A stretch of 64,000 nucleotides of DNA, taken from Saprospiraceae bacterium (GTDB lineage Bacteria > Bacteroidota > Bacteroidia > Chitinophagales > Saprospiraceae). The notes under the pieces are model-generated. The model was not told the DNA's origin, did no database searches, and saw nothing but the letters and a program-made list of their open reading frames with translations. Positions 7,346 through 16,614 of the stretch are shown here, piece after piece. Position 1 is the stretch's first letter. The number at the start of each line of letters is the position of its first letter. The position numbers and the translations under genes are program-made. The stretch covers positions 19,200-83,199 of the forward strand of contig JABWBR010000023.1 in the NCBI GenBank assembly GCA_013360405.1. Direction: 5' to 3'.

Positions 7346-8776
7346 TTACTTTATCGGCCCGAGGAAATTTGTTTTGGTTTTATCTACCAGCACATTTCCC
7401 GAGTAAACTTCAATCATTAGTTTCGTTTTGCGATCGGTAAGGTCCTGTGGTTTCAAATCGACAAAAAACGCTCCTTCTATCATTTTGCCGGGGGCGGCCA
7501 CCGGAACTTCGCCTACCGGCCTGATATTGCCGTCCATGCCGACGAGTTGGAAGCGAATAGGCATATCTTTAGTAGTCTTATTAAACACCTGGTAATTGTA
7601 CAAATTGGTAATATGGCCTTCTTCCGTTTCCTGGTAAAGCATACCTGGTGTGCGCAGAATAACTGCTTCAGCGTCGGAGCGGTTGCTCAGCAGCCACACG
7701 TTTACGCCCAGCAATATCGTGAGTACGGCCGAATAAGCGATCACCCTGCCGGTGAAGATCTTACTGCGTTTGGTTTCGATGCCGTTGGCGCTATCATAAC
7801 GGATGAGGCCGCGCGGGCGTTCGATTTTGTCCATTACTTCATCGCAGGCGTCGATACAGGCCGTGCAGTTTACGCATTCGAGCTGGGTGCCGTTGCGGAT
7901 ATCGATGCCGGTGGGACAAACCTGTACGCACAAGGAACAATCGATACAGTCGCCCAATGAGGCAGCAGAGGTTTTTGCCGTAGCGGCCGAGTTTGCGCGG
8001 GTAAGCTTGCCGCGGGGTTCGCCCCTGGTATAGTCATAGGCGATCACAATCGAATTTTTATCGAGTAACACGCCCTGCAGACGGCCATAGGGGCAAATAG
8101 CGATACAAACCTGTTCGCGCATGTAAGAAAACACAAAATAAAAAGCGCCGGAAAACAGCAGCATAGCCACAAAGCCGCCGGCATGCCTGCTAACGGGTTC
8201 GGTCGCTATTTGGATTACTTTGTCTATCCCGATGATATAGGCCAAAAACGTATTGGCCACCAACACGGCAATAGCGAAAAAGATAGCTTGTTTGGCAATT
8301 TTTTTGACCGCTTTTCGGGTAGTCCAGGGGCTTTCATTAAGCCTGCGCTGGGCATTGGCGTCGCCTTCAATCCAGTATTCAATTTTCCGGAAAACCATTT
8401 CCATAAAAATGGTTTGAGGGCATACCCAGCCGCAGAAAATCCTGCCGAAGATGACAGTAAAGAGGATAATAAACACAATAAAGGTGAGCATAGCCAGCCC
8501 GAAGAGGTGGAAGTCTTGCGGCATAAATAGCACGCCGAAGAGAATAAACTTTCGCTCCAGAATATTAAAAAGCAGGAAAGGCTCGCCGTTGAATTTCACA
8601 AAGGGCATGCCGAAGAGGAAAGCCAGCAACAGCCCGCTCAATATCATTCGCCAGTTGTAATACCGGCCTTTGGGTTTTTTGGGATAGATCCAGACGCGTT
8701 TACCTTTATCATCTACCGTAGCCAATTTATCGCGATAGATTTCTGAATCCTGCGGTTGAGGAGTTGTTGTTTCCAT
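7346..8776 (-). CDS. CcoG/FixG, cytochrome c oxidase accessory protein
   Basis: A 476-residue polyferredoxin-type membrane protein that works with CcoH and the copper ATPase in cbb3 oxidase maturation, probably reducing copper. It has several membrane helices, FCGWVCPQT in the second third, an ICPYGR motif, and two ferredoxin clusters (CIDCSLCVQVCPTG and CVNCTACIDACD). A further membrane helix and a C-terminal Ig-like FixG domain follow. I used the ATG at 8776 (METTTPQ); the longer frame to 8827 overlaps the hairpin at 8819-8850 and adds an unconvincing N-terminus. Confidence 0.95.
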   Translation of the reverse strand: METTTPQPQDSEIYRDKLATVDDKGKRVWIYPKKPKGRYYNWRMILSGLLLAFLFGMPFVKFNGEPFLLFNILERKFILFGVLFMPQDFHLFGLAMLTFIVFIILFTVIFGRIFCGWVCPQTIFMEMVFRKIEYWIEGDANAQRRLNESPWTTRKAVKKIAKQAIFFAIAVLVANTFLAYIIGIDKVIQIATEPVSRHAGGFVAMLLFSGAFYFVFSYMREQVCIAICPYGRLQGVLLDKNSIVIAYDYTRGEPRGKLTRANSAATAKTSAASLGDCIDCSLCVQVCPTGIDIRNGTQLECVNCTACIDACDEVMDKIERPRGLIRYDSANGIETKRSKIFTGRVIAYSAVLTILLGVNVWLLSNRSDAEAVILRTPGMLYQETEEGHITNLYNYQVFNKTTKDMPIRFQLVGMDGNIRPVGEVPVAAPGKMIEGAFFVDLKPQDLTDRKTKLMIEVYSGNVLVDKTKTNFLGPIK

Positions 8777-8818
8777 AGTACTTTGTAATTGGCTATTGCT
8801 TGAGCGCGAATGAAAATC

Positions 8819-8850
8819 GGGGCGCAAAATATAAAATCATTTTGCGCCCC
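8819..8850. terminator. Perfect 12-bp hairpin between ccoP and ccoG
   Basis: GGGGCGCAAAAT (8819-8830) and ATTTTGCGCCCC (8839-8850) form a perfect 12-bp stem with an 8-base loop. It lies 17 bp past the ccoP stop and 43 bp ahead of ccoG. There is no T-tract on the minus strand, so it is more likely a processing or mRNA-stability hairpin, or a partial attenuator that raises ccoNOQP over the assembly genes. Confidence 0.75.
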
Positions 8851-8866
8851 TTAATATCAACAAAAT

Positions 8867-9829
8867 CTATATCCCTGTAGTTTGCGCCTTGGTGGTATCC
8901 GGCGCGGCATTTTCTTCACCAGTGTACAGCATTCCCTGTGCTTCTTTTGCATTGGGCGGGTTAGTGCCGCGCAAGGTGAGTATATAACTGGCTACCTGTT
9001 GCATGTCTGTGGGCCGCAACTGCGATTGCCAGGAGATCATCCCTTTTTCAGGGACGCCGTATTTGATAGTTTTGAACAGGTCTTTGATGCTTCCTCCGTG
9101 TATCCAATAGTCGTCGGTCATGTTGGGCCCCACACCGCCCTCTCCCAACTGGCCGTGACAGGCTGCGCAAGAAGCGATATAGATCGATTTTCCGGCGCCG
9201 AGCGCAGTTTCGTCAGTAAGTGCTGCCACCGTATTTTCGTCTACCAGGTTGGCTTGTTTGGCCAGGTTGGCGGCAGCTTCTTTTTTAGCCACATCCATCT
9301 GAGCAGTGTACTCTTCGATGGAGCTGGGGCCCACGCCGGCGAAGTGGTAATACACCATATAGATACCTGCGAAAGCGATTGTAATATAGAACATTGCCAC
9401 CCACCATGGAGGAAGTCTGTTGTCCAGTTCGCGGATACCGTCAAAATCGTGGTCGAACATAATTTCCTCTTCGCGTTCAACGGGCACTACGTTAGTCCAT
9501 TGGTTGTACATGCGTTTCCAGAAACTTTCCTTCGACTGTTGCACCACTACTTTTTCGTATGCTTCAAAACCCTGCTCCTGATAAACGCGCATTTGCTGCA
9601 TCTTGATCATAGCGTTGAGCAGGTTGATCAGCGCGGCGATAACGGCGATGGTAAGCGCCGCTACCACAGCGATAAAGAAATAAGAAGCGAACTTTTCGTA
9701 GAAATATGGGTTGGCAGCCGGTTGGCCGCCTACGTCTGCCGCTGTTTGGGCCCCGGCAACGGAAGCAACCAGCGAAATAAATGCGGCGACTATGCTTGAA
9801 TAGATGATCGTTTTTTTCATGGCGGTCAT
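8867..9829 (-). CDS. CcoP subunit of cbb3 oxidase, single heme-c form
   Basis: A 320-residue subunit that carries electrons to CcoN. It has an N-terminal signal-like helix, a second membrane helix near residues 50-75, the CcoP signature HDFDGIRELDNRLPPWW (about 127-143), a further helix, and one heme c site CAACH (221-225). Classical proteobacterial CcoP has two heme c domains; this one has only one CxxCH. The start may be the ATG at 9829 or the one at 9820 (MKKTII). It follows ccoQ within 3 bp. Confidence 0.93.
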   Translation of the reverse strand: MTAMKKTIIYSSIVAAFISLVASVAGAQTAADVGGQPAANPYFYEKFASYFFIAVVAALTIAVIAALINLLNAMIKMQQMRVYQEQGFEAYEKVVVQQSKESFWKRMYNQWTNVVPVEREEEIMFDHDFDGIRELDNRLPPWWVAMFYITIAFAGIYMVYYHFAGVGPSSIEEYTAQMDVAKKEAAANLAKQANLVDENTVAALTDETALGAGKSIYIASCAACHGQLGEGGVGPNMTDDYWIHGGSIKDLFKTIKYGVPEKGMISWQSQLRPTDMQQVASYILTLRGTNPPNAKEAQGMLYTGEENAAPDTTKAQTTGI

Positions 9830-9832
9830 TTT

Positions 9833-10009
9833 TCAATGATTTGCAGATGCATTGTCGTCCTCCAACGGCAGGTTCGACATTTTATGAATATATTCGGGCG
9901 TTCTGAACCACACCACCACAATCGCGATCACAAACAAGGCAAAAAAGGTGATGAGTGCGAATATCGCCATCCAGTTAATTCCCGCGTCCTGAAGGATATA
10001 TTTAAACAT
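9833..10009 (-). CDS. CcoQ-like small subunit of cbb3 oxidase
   Basis: A 58-residue protein with one membrane helix (about residues 10-32) followed by the short acidic tail usual for CcoQ/FixQ. I placed the start at 10009 (MFKYILQDAG), because an upstream extension would overlap the ccoNO stop. It sits between ccoNO and ccoP, which supports the call despite its short length. Confidence 0.85.
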   Translation of the reverse strand: MFKYILQDAGINWMAIFALITFFALFVIAIVVVWFRTPEYIHKMSNLPLEDDNASANH

Positions 10010-10031
10010 GGTTATTGACTTTTTTAGCTGT

Positions 10032-12164
10032 TTACTGATTAGCCTGCGATTTGGGTTTGATATCCGTACCCAGGCGTTGCAAATAAGCAATCATGGCAAT
10101 AATCTCTTTGTTCTCGATGCCTTCCAACTTAATGCCGTCTTTTGCCAGGCCCGCGGCAATCTTCTTGGCCTGTGCCCGTAGGTCGTCGAGCGCAATTTGT
10201 TCATATCCTACTTCATAGGGCGTACCGAGCGTGCGCAAGGTCTTGATCTTGGCAGCCGTGTATTTGGTATTCAGGTCGCGCTTGTGCAACCAGGGATACG
10301 GCGGCATAATCGAACCCGGCGACATACTTTCGGGGTCGTACATGTGGTTGTAGTGCCAACTGTCGGAGTATTTACCGCCCTCACGGTGCAAATCGGGGCC
10401 GGTGCGCTTGGAACCCCACAAGAACGGGCGATCATAAATAAATTCTCCCGATTTGGAGTATTCGCCGTAGCGTTCGGTTTCGGAGCGGAACGGCCTGACC
10501 ATTTGTGAGTGGCAGCCCACACAACCTTCGCGAATATACAGATCGCGACCCTCGAGTTCGAGCGGCGTATAAGGCCTCACCGATTCTATTTTGGGTACGT
10601 TTTTATCTACAAATACCATCGGCAGGATCTCGATAATACCACCTATGGCAACCGCCACCAGGCTGACAACCAACATCTGTACCGGGCTGCGTTCGATCCA
10701 TTTGTGCCAGTGTTCGCCTTTATGAGCCACGTAAGTTACCCGGGCAGGCGCTTCGGCATCTTCATAGGCGGCAAATTTGCCCGCGCCTATGGTTTTAAAC
10801 AGGTTGTACATCATCACCAGGTAACCCACCACGTACAAGGTGCCGCCCACAGAACGCATGGCGTACATAGGCTTGATCTGGGTGACGGTTTCCAGGAAGT
10901 TGCCGTATTGCAGAAAGCCGTCGGCGGTAAATTGTTTCCACATCAGGCTTTGTGTCCAGCCGGCCCAATATAGCGGCACGGCATAGAACAAAATACCCAG
11001 CGTACCGATCCAGAAGTGTGCGTTGGCCAGTTTTTGCGAATACAAGTTGGTATTCCACATTCTCGGTATCAGCCAGTATAGCAAGCCGAAAGTAAAGAAT
11101 CCGTTCCAGCCCAGGGTGCCGATATGCACGTGGCCGATAGTCCAGTCCGTATAGTGACTAATGGCGTTCACCGATTTCACGGATAACATGGGGCCTTCGA
11201 AAGTGGCCATACCATAGGCGGTAATAGCTACCACCATAAACTTGAGCACAGGGTCTTGCCGCACGCGGTCCCAGGCGCCGCGCAAAGTGAGCAAGCCGTT
11301 GAGCATACCGCCCCAGGAGGGAGCGATGAGCATTACGGAGAAGACCGTACCCAGCGACTGCGCCCAGTCGGGCAGCGAAGTATAAAGCAAGTGGTGCGGG
11401 CCAGCCCAGATATAAATAAAGATCAGCGCCCAAAAGTGGATGATCGACAGCCGGTAAGAGTATACCGGGCGATTAGCCGCTTTGGGCAGGAAGTAATACA
11501 TCAATCCAAGATATGGGGTAGTAAGGAAAAATGCCACGGCATTGTGGCCGTACCACCATTGTACGAGGGCATCCTGCACACCGGCAAAAACACCGTAGCT
11601 TTTCCACATATTCACCGGCAATTCGAGGTTGTTGCCGATGTGGAGCATCGTGACCGTCACCCAGGTGGCGATATAAAACCAAATAGCCACATAGAGGTGG
11701 TTTTCACGGCGCTTGAGGATGGTGCCAAACATGTTGATACCAAAAGCCACCCAGACTACGGCAATGGCCAGATCTATAGGCCATTCCAATTCGGCATATT
11801 CTTTGGAACTGGTAATACCCAACGGAAGCGTAACAGCCGCCGCCAGAATAATAGCCTGCCAACCCCAGAAGTGGAACTGGCTCAGGAATTTACTATACAT
11901 AGGCGCTTTCAGCAATCGCTGTAGTGAATAGTAAACCCCGGCGAAAATACCGTTACCTACAAAAGCAAAAATCGCGGCATTGGTGTGCAAGGGACGAAGG
12001 CGGCCGTAGCTAACCTCCGCAATACCAAAGTTGAGCTGAGGAAACACCAGTTGCAGCGCAATCGTCAATCCCACCAAAATACCTATCAAACCAAAAATAA
12101 TGGTAGCGTAGGTAAATAGCCGCACGATACCATTGTCGTAACTAAATTTGTCTACCTGTGCCAT
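10032..12164 (-). CDS. CcoN-CcoO fusion, catalytic core of cbb3 oxidase
   Basis: A 710-residue fusion of the heme-copper oxidase subunit I with the monoheme subunit II, which reduces oxygen to water with proton pumping. The CcoN part (about 1-465) has the heme ligand His60 in RLRPLHTN, the copper ligands His207 in WWYGHNAV and His257/His258 in GPHHLLY, and His345/His347 in GHVHIG. A linker and membrane anchor (about 495-520) lead to the CcoO part with heme c site CVGCH (548-552). The tail carries YLQRLGT as in CcoO. Fusion of these two is known in Bacteroidota. The start overlaps the ccoS stop (TAATG), which implies coupled translation. Confidence 0.97.
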   Translation of the reverse strand: MAQVDKFSYDNGIVRLFTYATIIFGLIGILVGLTIALQLVFPQLNFGIAEVSYGRLRPLHTNAAIFAFVGNGIFAGVYYSLQRLLKAPMYSKFLSQFHFWGWQAIILAAAVTLPLGITSSKEYAELEWPIDLAIAVVWVAFGINMFGTILKRRENHLYVAIWFYIATWVTVTMLHIGNNLELPVNMWKSYGVFAGVQDALVQWWYGHNAVAFFLTTPYLGLMYYFLPKAANRPVYSYRLSIIHFWALIFIYIWAGPHHLLYTSLPDWAQSLGTVFSVMLIAPSWGGMLNGLLTLRGAWDRVRQDPVLKFMVVAITAYGMATFEGPMLSVKSVNAISHYTDWTIGHVHIGTLGWNGFFTFGLLYWLIPRMWNTNLYSQKLANAHFWIGTLGILFYAVPLYWAGWTQSLMWKQFTADGFLQYGNFLETVTQIKPMYAMRSVGGTLYVVGYLVMMYNLFKTIGAGKFAAYEDAEAPARVTYVAHKGEHWHKWIERSPVQMLVVSLVAVAIGGIIEILPMVFVDKNVPKIESVRPYTPLELEGRDLYIREGCVGCHSQMVRPFRSETERYGEYSKSGEFIYDRPFLWGSKRTGPDLHREGGKYSDSWHYNHMYDPESMSPGSIMPPYPWLHKRDLNTKYTAAKIKTLRTLGTPYEVGYEQIALDDLRAQAKKIAAGLAKDGIKLEGIENKEIIAMIAYLQRLGTDIKPKSQANQ

Positions 12165-12331
12165 TAGTTAGCTGTTTTATCGTTTGTAGTTGGTTCATCA
12201 TCGAGTAGCATACGCACCGAAGGCGTATAGTCGTCATCGTATTGGCCGCTGCGAACCGCCCAGATAAAGGCGGCTAAAAACCCCAGCGCTACCACTAAAC
12301 TGACCAAAATGAGCAAAAAGATTACCTTCAT
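12164..12331 (-). CDS. CcoS, cbb3 maturation protein
   Basis: A 55-residue protein with one N-terminal membrane helix followed by AAFIWAVRSGQYDD, the conserved CcoS motif, and an acidic tail. CcoS is needed to insert cofactors (heme b and copper) into CcoN. I chose the ATG at 12331; the longer frame to 12397 extends into the upstream regulatory region. It is the first gene of the operon, which is not its usual place in proteobacteria. Confidence 0.9.
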   Translation of the reverse strand: MKVIFLLILVSLVVALGFLAAFIWAVRSGQYDDDYTPSVRMLLDDEPTTNDKTAN

Positions 12332-12352
12332 AGGTATTGTCGTTTTAAGCGT

Positions 12353-12420
12353 GCAAGATAATTCGGCCTTTTTTCTCGCCCGTATGATAGAGGTCAATTA
12401 GCCCCGGTGACTTTTGTCAT
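12353..12420 (-). promoter_or_regulatory. Candidate CRP/FNR-type operator and promoter of the cco operon
   Basis: The sequence gTGAC-TTTT-GTCAt at 12407-12420 is a palindrome of the spacing and half-site type bound by CRP/FNR-family regulators. Read on the minus strand, TATCTTGC at 12360-12353 resembles the Bacteroidota -7 element (TAnnTTTG), and I see no matching -33 box, as expected for an activated promoter. The palindrome centre lies about 82 bp from the ccoS start. A Crp/Fnr gene is present at 22117. Assignment is inference. Confidence 0.4.
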
Positions 12421-12593
12421 TATTTTTTGACACAAGTTTGTGCCCACATACAGCGTCCGATAGAAATGACGTTTTTTCCGTATTTAACCACAAAATGATG
12501 CAATTTCCTTGGCCTGGGTATTGCGAGACATGGTCTTTTTCTATATATTCGCCACGTTCGGCAAATTTGATAATGCCCTAAAAGTAATAAATT

Positions 12594-13016
12594 ATGAGAT
12601 TTCGCCTAAGCGAATACCTGCTAAATCGTCAATTGCTTCGCCTCGAGCGGGAAGCCGGCGATGAGCTTTTGCAGGTATTGGAGGGCGGACCGGAGTATTA
12701 TTCCAACCAGGAACTTCTTTTATTGCTCGAACAATTAAAACGACAGGTCAAAGAAGCTAACCGCTTTAACAAAAAACGGCTCGTGGTGGGGGGGAGCATA
12801 TCCCTGTGGATCGGCGCCAGCTTCCTCTGTGGCGCACTAGGTTGGTACCTGGCCGGTTACCTGTTTCTCGCGCTTGTACCGCTCACGGCTATCGCTTATT
12901 TAGCCACCACTATTGCCATGCACCGGCGTTTTCGCACCTATAAGCATTCCCGCCTGGTGGAAGCCATCATTTTCCAGGAATTGGAACGCCGCAGAAAAGA
13001 CGCCTCCATTTTTTAG
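12594..13016 (+). CDS. Two-helix membrane protein of unknown function
   Basis: A 140-residue protein that I do not recognise. The first 60 residues are charged and helical (Leu/Glu/Arg-rich), then two adjacent membrane helices (about 63-83 and 87-107) with a short turn, then a basic cytoplasmic tail. It is transcribed divergently from the cbb3 operon with 262 bp between the starts. Nothing in the sequence links it to respiration. A small inverted repeat (TCACAA, 13052-13057; TTGTGA, 13065-13070) follows the gene. Confidence 0.7.
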   Translation: MRFRLSEYLLNRQLLRLEREAGDELLQVLEGGPEYYSNQELLLLLEQLKRQVKEANRFNKKRLVVGGSISLWIGASFLCGALGWYLAGYLFLALVPLTAIAYLATTIAMHRRFRTYKHSRLVEAIIFQELERRRKDASIF

Positions 13017-13145
13017 CTTGCATCGCCTCTCTGTTCATTAGTTTAAAACTATCACAACCCGGTATTGTGAAAAAATAAACGGCTTTAAACTGTATCGCAA
13101 TGCCCTATCTGACATTAAATAATTACATCAAATAAACAAAACCTT

Positions 13146-16100
13146 ATGTGGACCTCCTTGCCCCCCATCCGATATGCCACCCTTGCCATTCTTTTGTTTT
13201 CTACTTGCCTCCTGCATGCACAAGCCGACAAAGGACTTAAAATGCTGAAAAAAGGCCAGTTCGAACAGGCTATGACCGAATTCCGCAAAGTGCCCGCCGA
13301 TCCGGAAGAAACAGTAATAGCGCTATACGGAATGGCTAGTGTGTACCGGGATACCGCTTATAGTGGTTTTCAAATTGATACCGCGTACAATTATGCAGAA
13401 TTGGCGCATGCCGCTTACCGCAAATTGCCCTCCAAAGAAAAAGGTAGGCTCGACGGCGATCTCGACCCCAAGGTATCCGCACTTAAAAACCAGGTTATCG
13501 GCCAGGCGCTAAAAGCCGCCGAAAAACTCAATACGCTGGAAGCCTACGACCACTTCCTGACAGTGTACAGCAAAGCTCCCGAATCAAGACTTGGCCGCGC
13601 CAGGGAGAAATGGAATACCCAACTCACACAGCGCCTCAACGCCGCTACTACCTGGCAGGATTTCAGCAACCTGTACAGCCGATTCGGCGCTACTATCGCA
13701 GCCCAAAACCCGCAGGAAGCAGTACAGATCGAACAAAAGCTGTTTAATCTGTACCTGGCAGAAAACGGACTGGGGCAATTCCCGCAATTCGCCCGGCAAT
13801 TTCCCCAACACCCCTATGTAAAAGACAATATCCAGACCCGCTTCGAAACCGTAAAGCAAACAGGCGACCCCGCGGCATACGATAAATTTATCGCCGCTTA
13901 TCCCGCAGGCAATCCGTTTTTGCCCCCGGCTATCGACGGCTTATGCGAAACGGTGATCAAAAAAGGCGAGCTGAAAGCCTGTGAGAATTTTCTCAAAAAA
14001 TATCCCAAACACCCGCGTAAAAATGAAGTATGGCTGGCGTATTACGAAGCCTACAAACAACAGAACAACTTTGACAAAGCCGCTATCGAGCGCTTTAAAG
14101 CCCAATACCAGGCCTTCCCCTACCCCGACATGGTACAGGCCGATATCAAAGCAAGTACCGATTTGCTTTACGCAAATACGATGAAAAAAGGCACGCAAAC
14201 ACAGGCCCTCGATTTTATCAAGCAATACCCCGACTATCCCAGGCTCGACTCGATGTGGCTCCGTTATTATACGCTATTTAAAACCGAAAAAGGCGACCTG
14301 ACCGGTCTGGAGCGCTTTGGGCAAACGCACCCCAATTTTCCGCATAAAGCCATATATAACAAGGATAAAGCCAAGGCCCTCGATGCGCATGTAGAAAAAG
14401 TGTTGGCGGGTAAAGACGTATCGCTGTACAGAAGCCTCGTGGAGAATTATGCCGATTACGCCAATATTAATAAGGTGTGGCGGGGCTATTTTCAACTCCT
14501 CACTGCCCAGGCGGAAGACGCCGCTGAATTGGAATCGTTCAAACAGCGGTATCCCAAATTTCCGTTTCCCAAAGAACTCGACGCCGCCATTGCCGCCCAG
14601 AAGAAAAAAGATATGGAGAAAGCCTACAAAACCCTGGGCGAGTCGAGCACAACTACCGATTATCTCGATTTTGTAAAGGCATTCCCGGCAAGCCCTTACC
14701 GGTCCGAAATCGAAAAGTCGCTTTCTACGCAACTGGCAGCATCGGGCAATGCCGAAGAAATCGGGCAATTTTTGGAAGTTTTCCCCAAATCGGCCCGCCG
14801 GCCTGCCCTGCTCAAACGCCTCTACCCGCTGGCTACCGCCGATGGAAGCCTCAACAGCATTATGGCTTTTGAAAATGCCTACCCCGATTTTCCGGATAAA
14901 GCGAAAATAGCTGGCGACAAAAAGCTGGCCGGTTTTGATATTAATAAATATAGCCCCGAACTCAAACCCGCTTTTGTCTCTTTTATCAAAACCAATGCCC
15001 CCCGCGAAATTGCCTGCCAGGCGCTTCGAAAAATCCTGGCCGGCGATATACGTACCAAAGAGTGGGATAAAGCCTACCAGGAAGCGCTGACTTTTCAGGA
15101 TGCCTTCGGCGAAGACAGCGAATGCTACAACCAGTTACTCACCTCGCTGGCGCCTCCCGACGGCTCAATTAAACCAGAAAGCGTGGGATCGACGATCAAT
15201 TCAGCCGGTAGCGAATCGGCGCCGGTATTTACAGTAGACGGCAATACGCTTTATCTGTGTGGCAAACAACGCGAGGGTTCTATGGGGGGCGAAGATATTT
15301 TTGTTTCCACAAAAACTGCCGACGGCTGGACTACGCCGGTACTCGTCGAAAATCTGAATACGGCCGGCGGCCACGAAGCCCCCGAAGGCATCTCGGCCGA
15401 TGGCAACCAGATGCTGCTGTTCTCGAGCGGCAATCTCTGTATCAGCGAAAAAACGACTAGCGGCTGGTCAAAACCCCAAGCCCTGCCCAGTACGATCAAC
15501 CGCTTACGCTGGCAAGCCGACGCCCGCATCACCGCCGACGGAAAGGCTATTATTTTTGCCTCGGGGGCCAGCAATTCTTCCGGCGTCGATATTTATGTGT
15601 CGCAGTTGCAACCCGACGGCGCCTGGGGCCCTGCCCAAAATCTCGGCCCCGTGATCAATACCACCGGCGTTGACCGTTCGCCCTTCCTCCACCCCGACAT
15701 GAAAACCCTTTACTTTAGCTCCGATCGCCCGGGCGGGCTCGGCTCGCTGGATATTTATATGACCAAAAGACTCGACAACGGCTGGACCAACTGGAGTACG
15801 CCCATCAACCTGGGCCGCAATATTAACACGGACGAACACGATTACGACTTCCGCGTCTCTACCGATGGGACTACGGCATATTATACCGTCTACGAAGGTT
15901 CTACCGCCTCGGGCGACATCTACCTCATGCCCATGCCCAAGGCTTATAAGCCGCAAAAGGTGAAAACCATTACCGGAAAACTGCTCGATATCAACCAACG
16001 CCCCATCGACGCACCGCTGGTGTGGATCAACCTCGACTCCGGCGATACGATCCAGATTACGCGCCCCGACCCCATCACCGGCCAGTTTGTGGCTACCGTG

Positions 16101-16583
16101 CCCGATAAGGTGAAGGTAGGTTATTATGTGGCCAAAGACAACTACATGCCCATCGCCGGATATATTGACCCTACAAAGGAAACAACCGCTATCAGCGTAG
16201 ACAAACCCATGGTGCTGATGACGCCCGAACAGATGAAGGAAAATAATGTGGCGCTACCGCTCAATAACCTGTTTTTTCAAACGGCCAAATACGATATACA
16301 ATCCGAATCGTATCCCGAACTCGACAGGCTGGCGCAGTGGGTGCAGCAATACAACCTGAAAATCAACATCCTGGGCCATACCGATAATGTGGGCGCCGAC
16401 CAGAGCAACCAATCCCTCTCTGACAACCGGGCAAATGCCGTTCGCGATTACCTCGTGAGCAAAGGTTGCCCGGCCGACCATATCAGCGCCCAGGGCTTCG
16501 GCGAATCACAACCCGTGAGTACCAACGATACCGACGAAGGCCGCGCACAAAACCGCCGGGTGGAGATCAAGATTGCTCAGTAG
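13146..16583 (+). CDS. PorE-like OmpA-family protein of the type IX secretion apparatus
   Basis: A 1145-residue envelope protein. After a signal peptide (about 1-25, ending His-Ala-Gln-Ala) come about eleven helical repeats of roughly 35-60 residues, each ending in variants of F-x-x-x-Y-P-x-x-P. A PD40/WD40-like propeller region follows (about 685-935, with repeated SSDRPGG and DIYM/DIYV motifs), then a carboxypeptidase-regulatory-like domain beginning ITGKLLD, then an OmpA peptidoglycan-binding domain (about 1040-1145; ILGHTDNVG and NRRVEIKI). The order TPR-like/propeller/regulatory/OmpA is that of PorE, which anchors the type IX machinery to peptidoglycan. The plug gene directly downstream supports this. 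Confidence 0.8.
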   Translation: MWTSLPPIRYATLAILLFSTCLLHAQADKGLKMLKKGQFEQAMTEFRKVPADPEETVIALYGMASVYRDTAYSGFQIDTAYNYAELAHAAYRKLPSKEKGRLDGDLDPKVSALKNQVIGQALKAAEKLNTLEAYDHFLTVYSKAPESRLGRAREKWNTQLTQRLNAATTWQDFSNLYSRFGATIAAQNPQEAVQIEQKLFNLYLAENGLGQFPQFARQFPQHPYVKDNIQTRFETVKQTGDPAAYDKFIAAYPAGNPFLPPAIDGLCETVIKKGELKACENFLKKYPKHPRKNEVWLAYYEAYKQQNNFDKAAIERFKAQYQAFPYPDMVQADIKASTDLLYANTMKKGTQTQALDFIKQYPDYPRLDSMWLRYYTLFKTEKGDLTGLERFGQTHPNFPHKAIYNKDKAKALDAHVEKVLAGKDVSLYRSLVENYADYANINKVWRGYFQLLTAQAEDAAELESFKQRYPKFPFPKELDAAIAAQKKKDMEKAYKTLGESSTTTDYLDFVKAFPASPYRSEIEKSLSTQLAASGNAEEIGQFLEVFPKSARRPALLKRLYPLATADGSLNSIMAFENAYPDFPDKAKIAGDKKLAGFDINKYSPELKPAFVSFIKTNAPREIACQALRKILAGDIRTKEWDKAYQEALTFQDAFGEDSECYNQLLTSLAPPDGSIKPESVGSTINSAGSESAPVFTVDGNTLYLCGKQREGSMGGEDIFVSTKTADGWTTPVLVENLNTAGGHEAPEGISADGNQMLLFSSGNLCISEKTTSGWSKPQALPSTINRLRWQADARITADGKAIIFASGASNSSGVDIYVSQLQPDGAWGPAQNLGPVINTTGVDRSPFLHPDMKTLYFSSDRPGGLGSLDIYMTKRLDNGWTNWSTPINLGRNINTDEHDYDFRVSTDGTTAYYTVYEGSTASGDIYLMPMPKAYKPQKVKTITGKLLDINQRPIDAPLVWINLDSGDTIQITRPDPITGQFVATVPDKVKVGYYVAKDNYMPIAGYIDPTKETTAISVDKPMVLMTPEQMKENNVALPLNNLFFQTAKYDIQSESYPELDRLAQWVQQYNLKINILGHTDNVGADQSNQSLSDNRANAVRDYLVSKGCPADHISAQGFGESQPVSTNDTDEGRAQNRRVEIKIAQ

Positions 16584-16604
16584 GGTGAACGTTTACCGTT
16601 CACC
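16584..16604 (+). terminator. Short hairpin after the PorE-like gene
   Basis: GGTGAACG (16584-16591) and CGTTCACC (16597-16604) form an 8-bp stem with a 5-base loop directly after the stop codon, followed by TTAAT. It is a weak intrinsic terminator or 3'-end hairpin. A repeat element follows. Confidence 0.6.
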
Positions 16605-16614
16605 TTAATCTGGG

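Noticed and set aside
8882..9799. Plus-strand frame of 305 codons
   Set aside because: Antisense to ccoP; the ccoP frame carries clear family motifs and a heme site.
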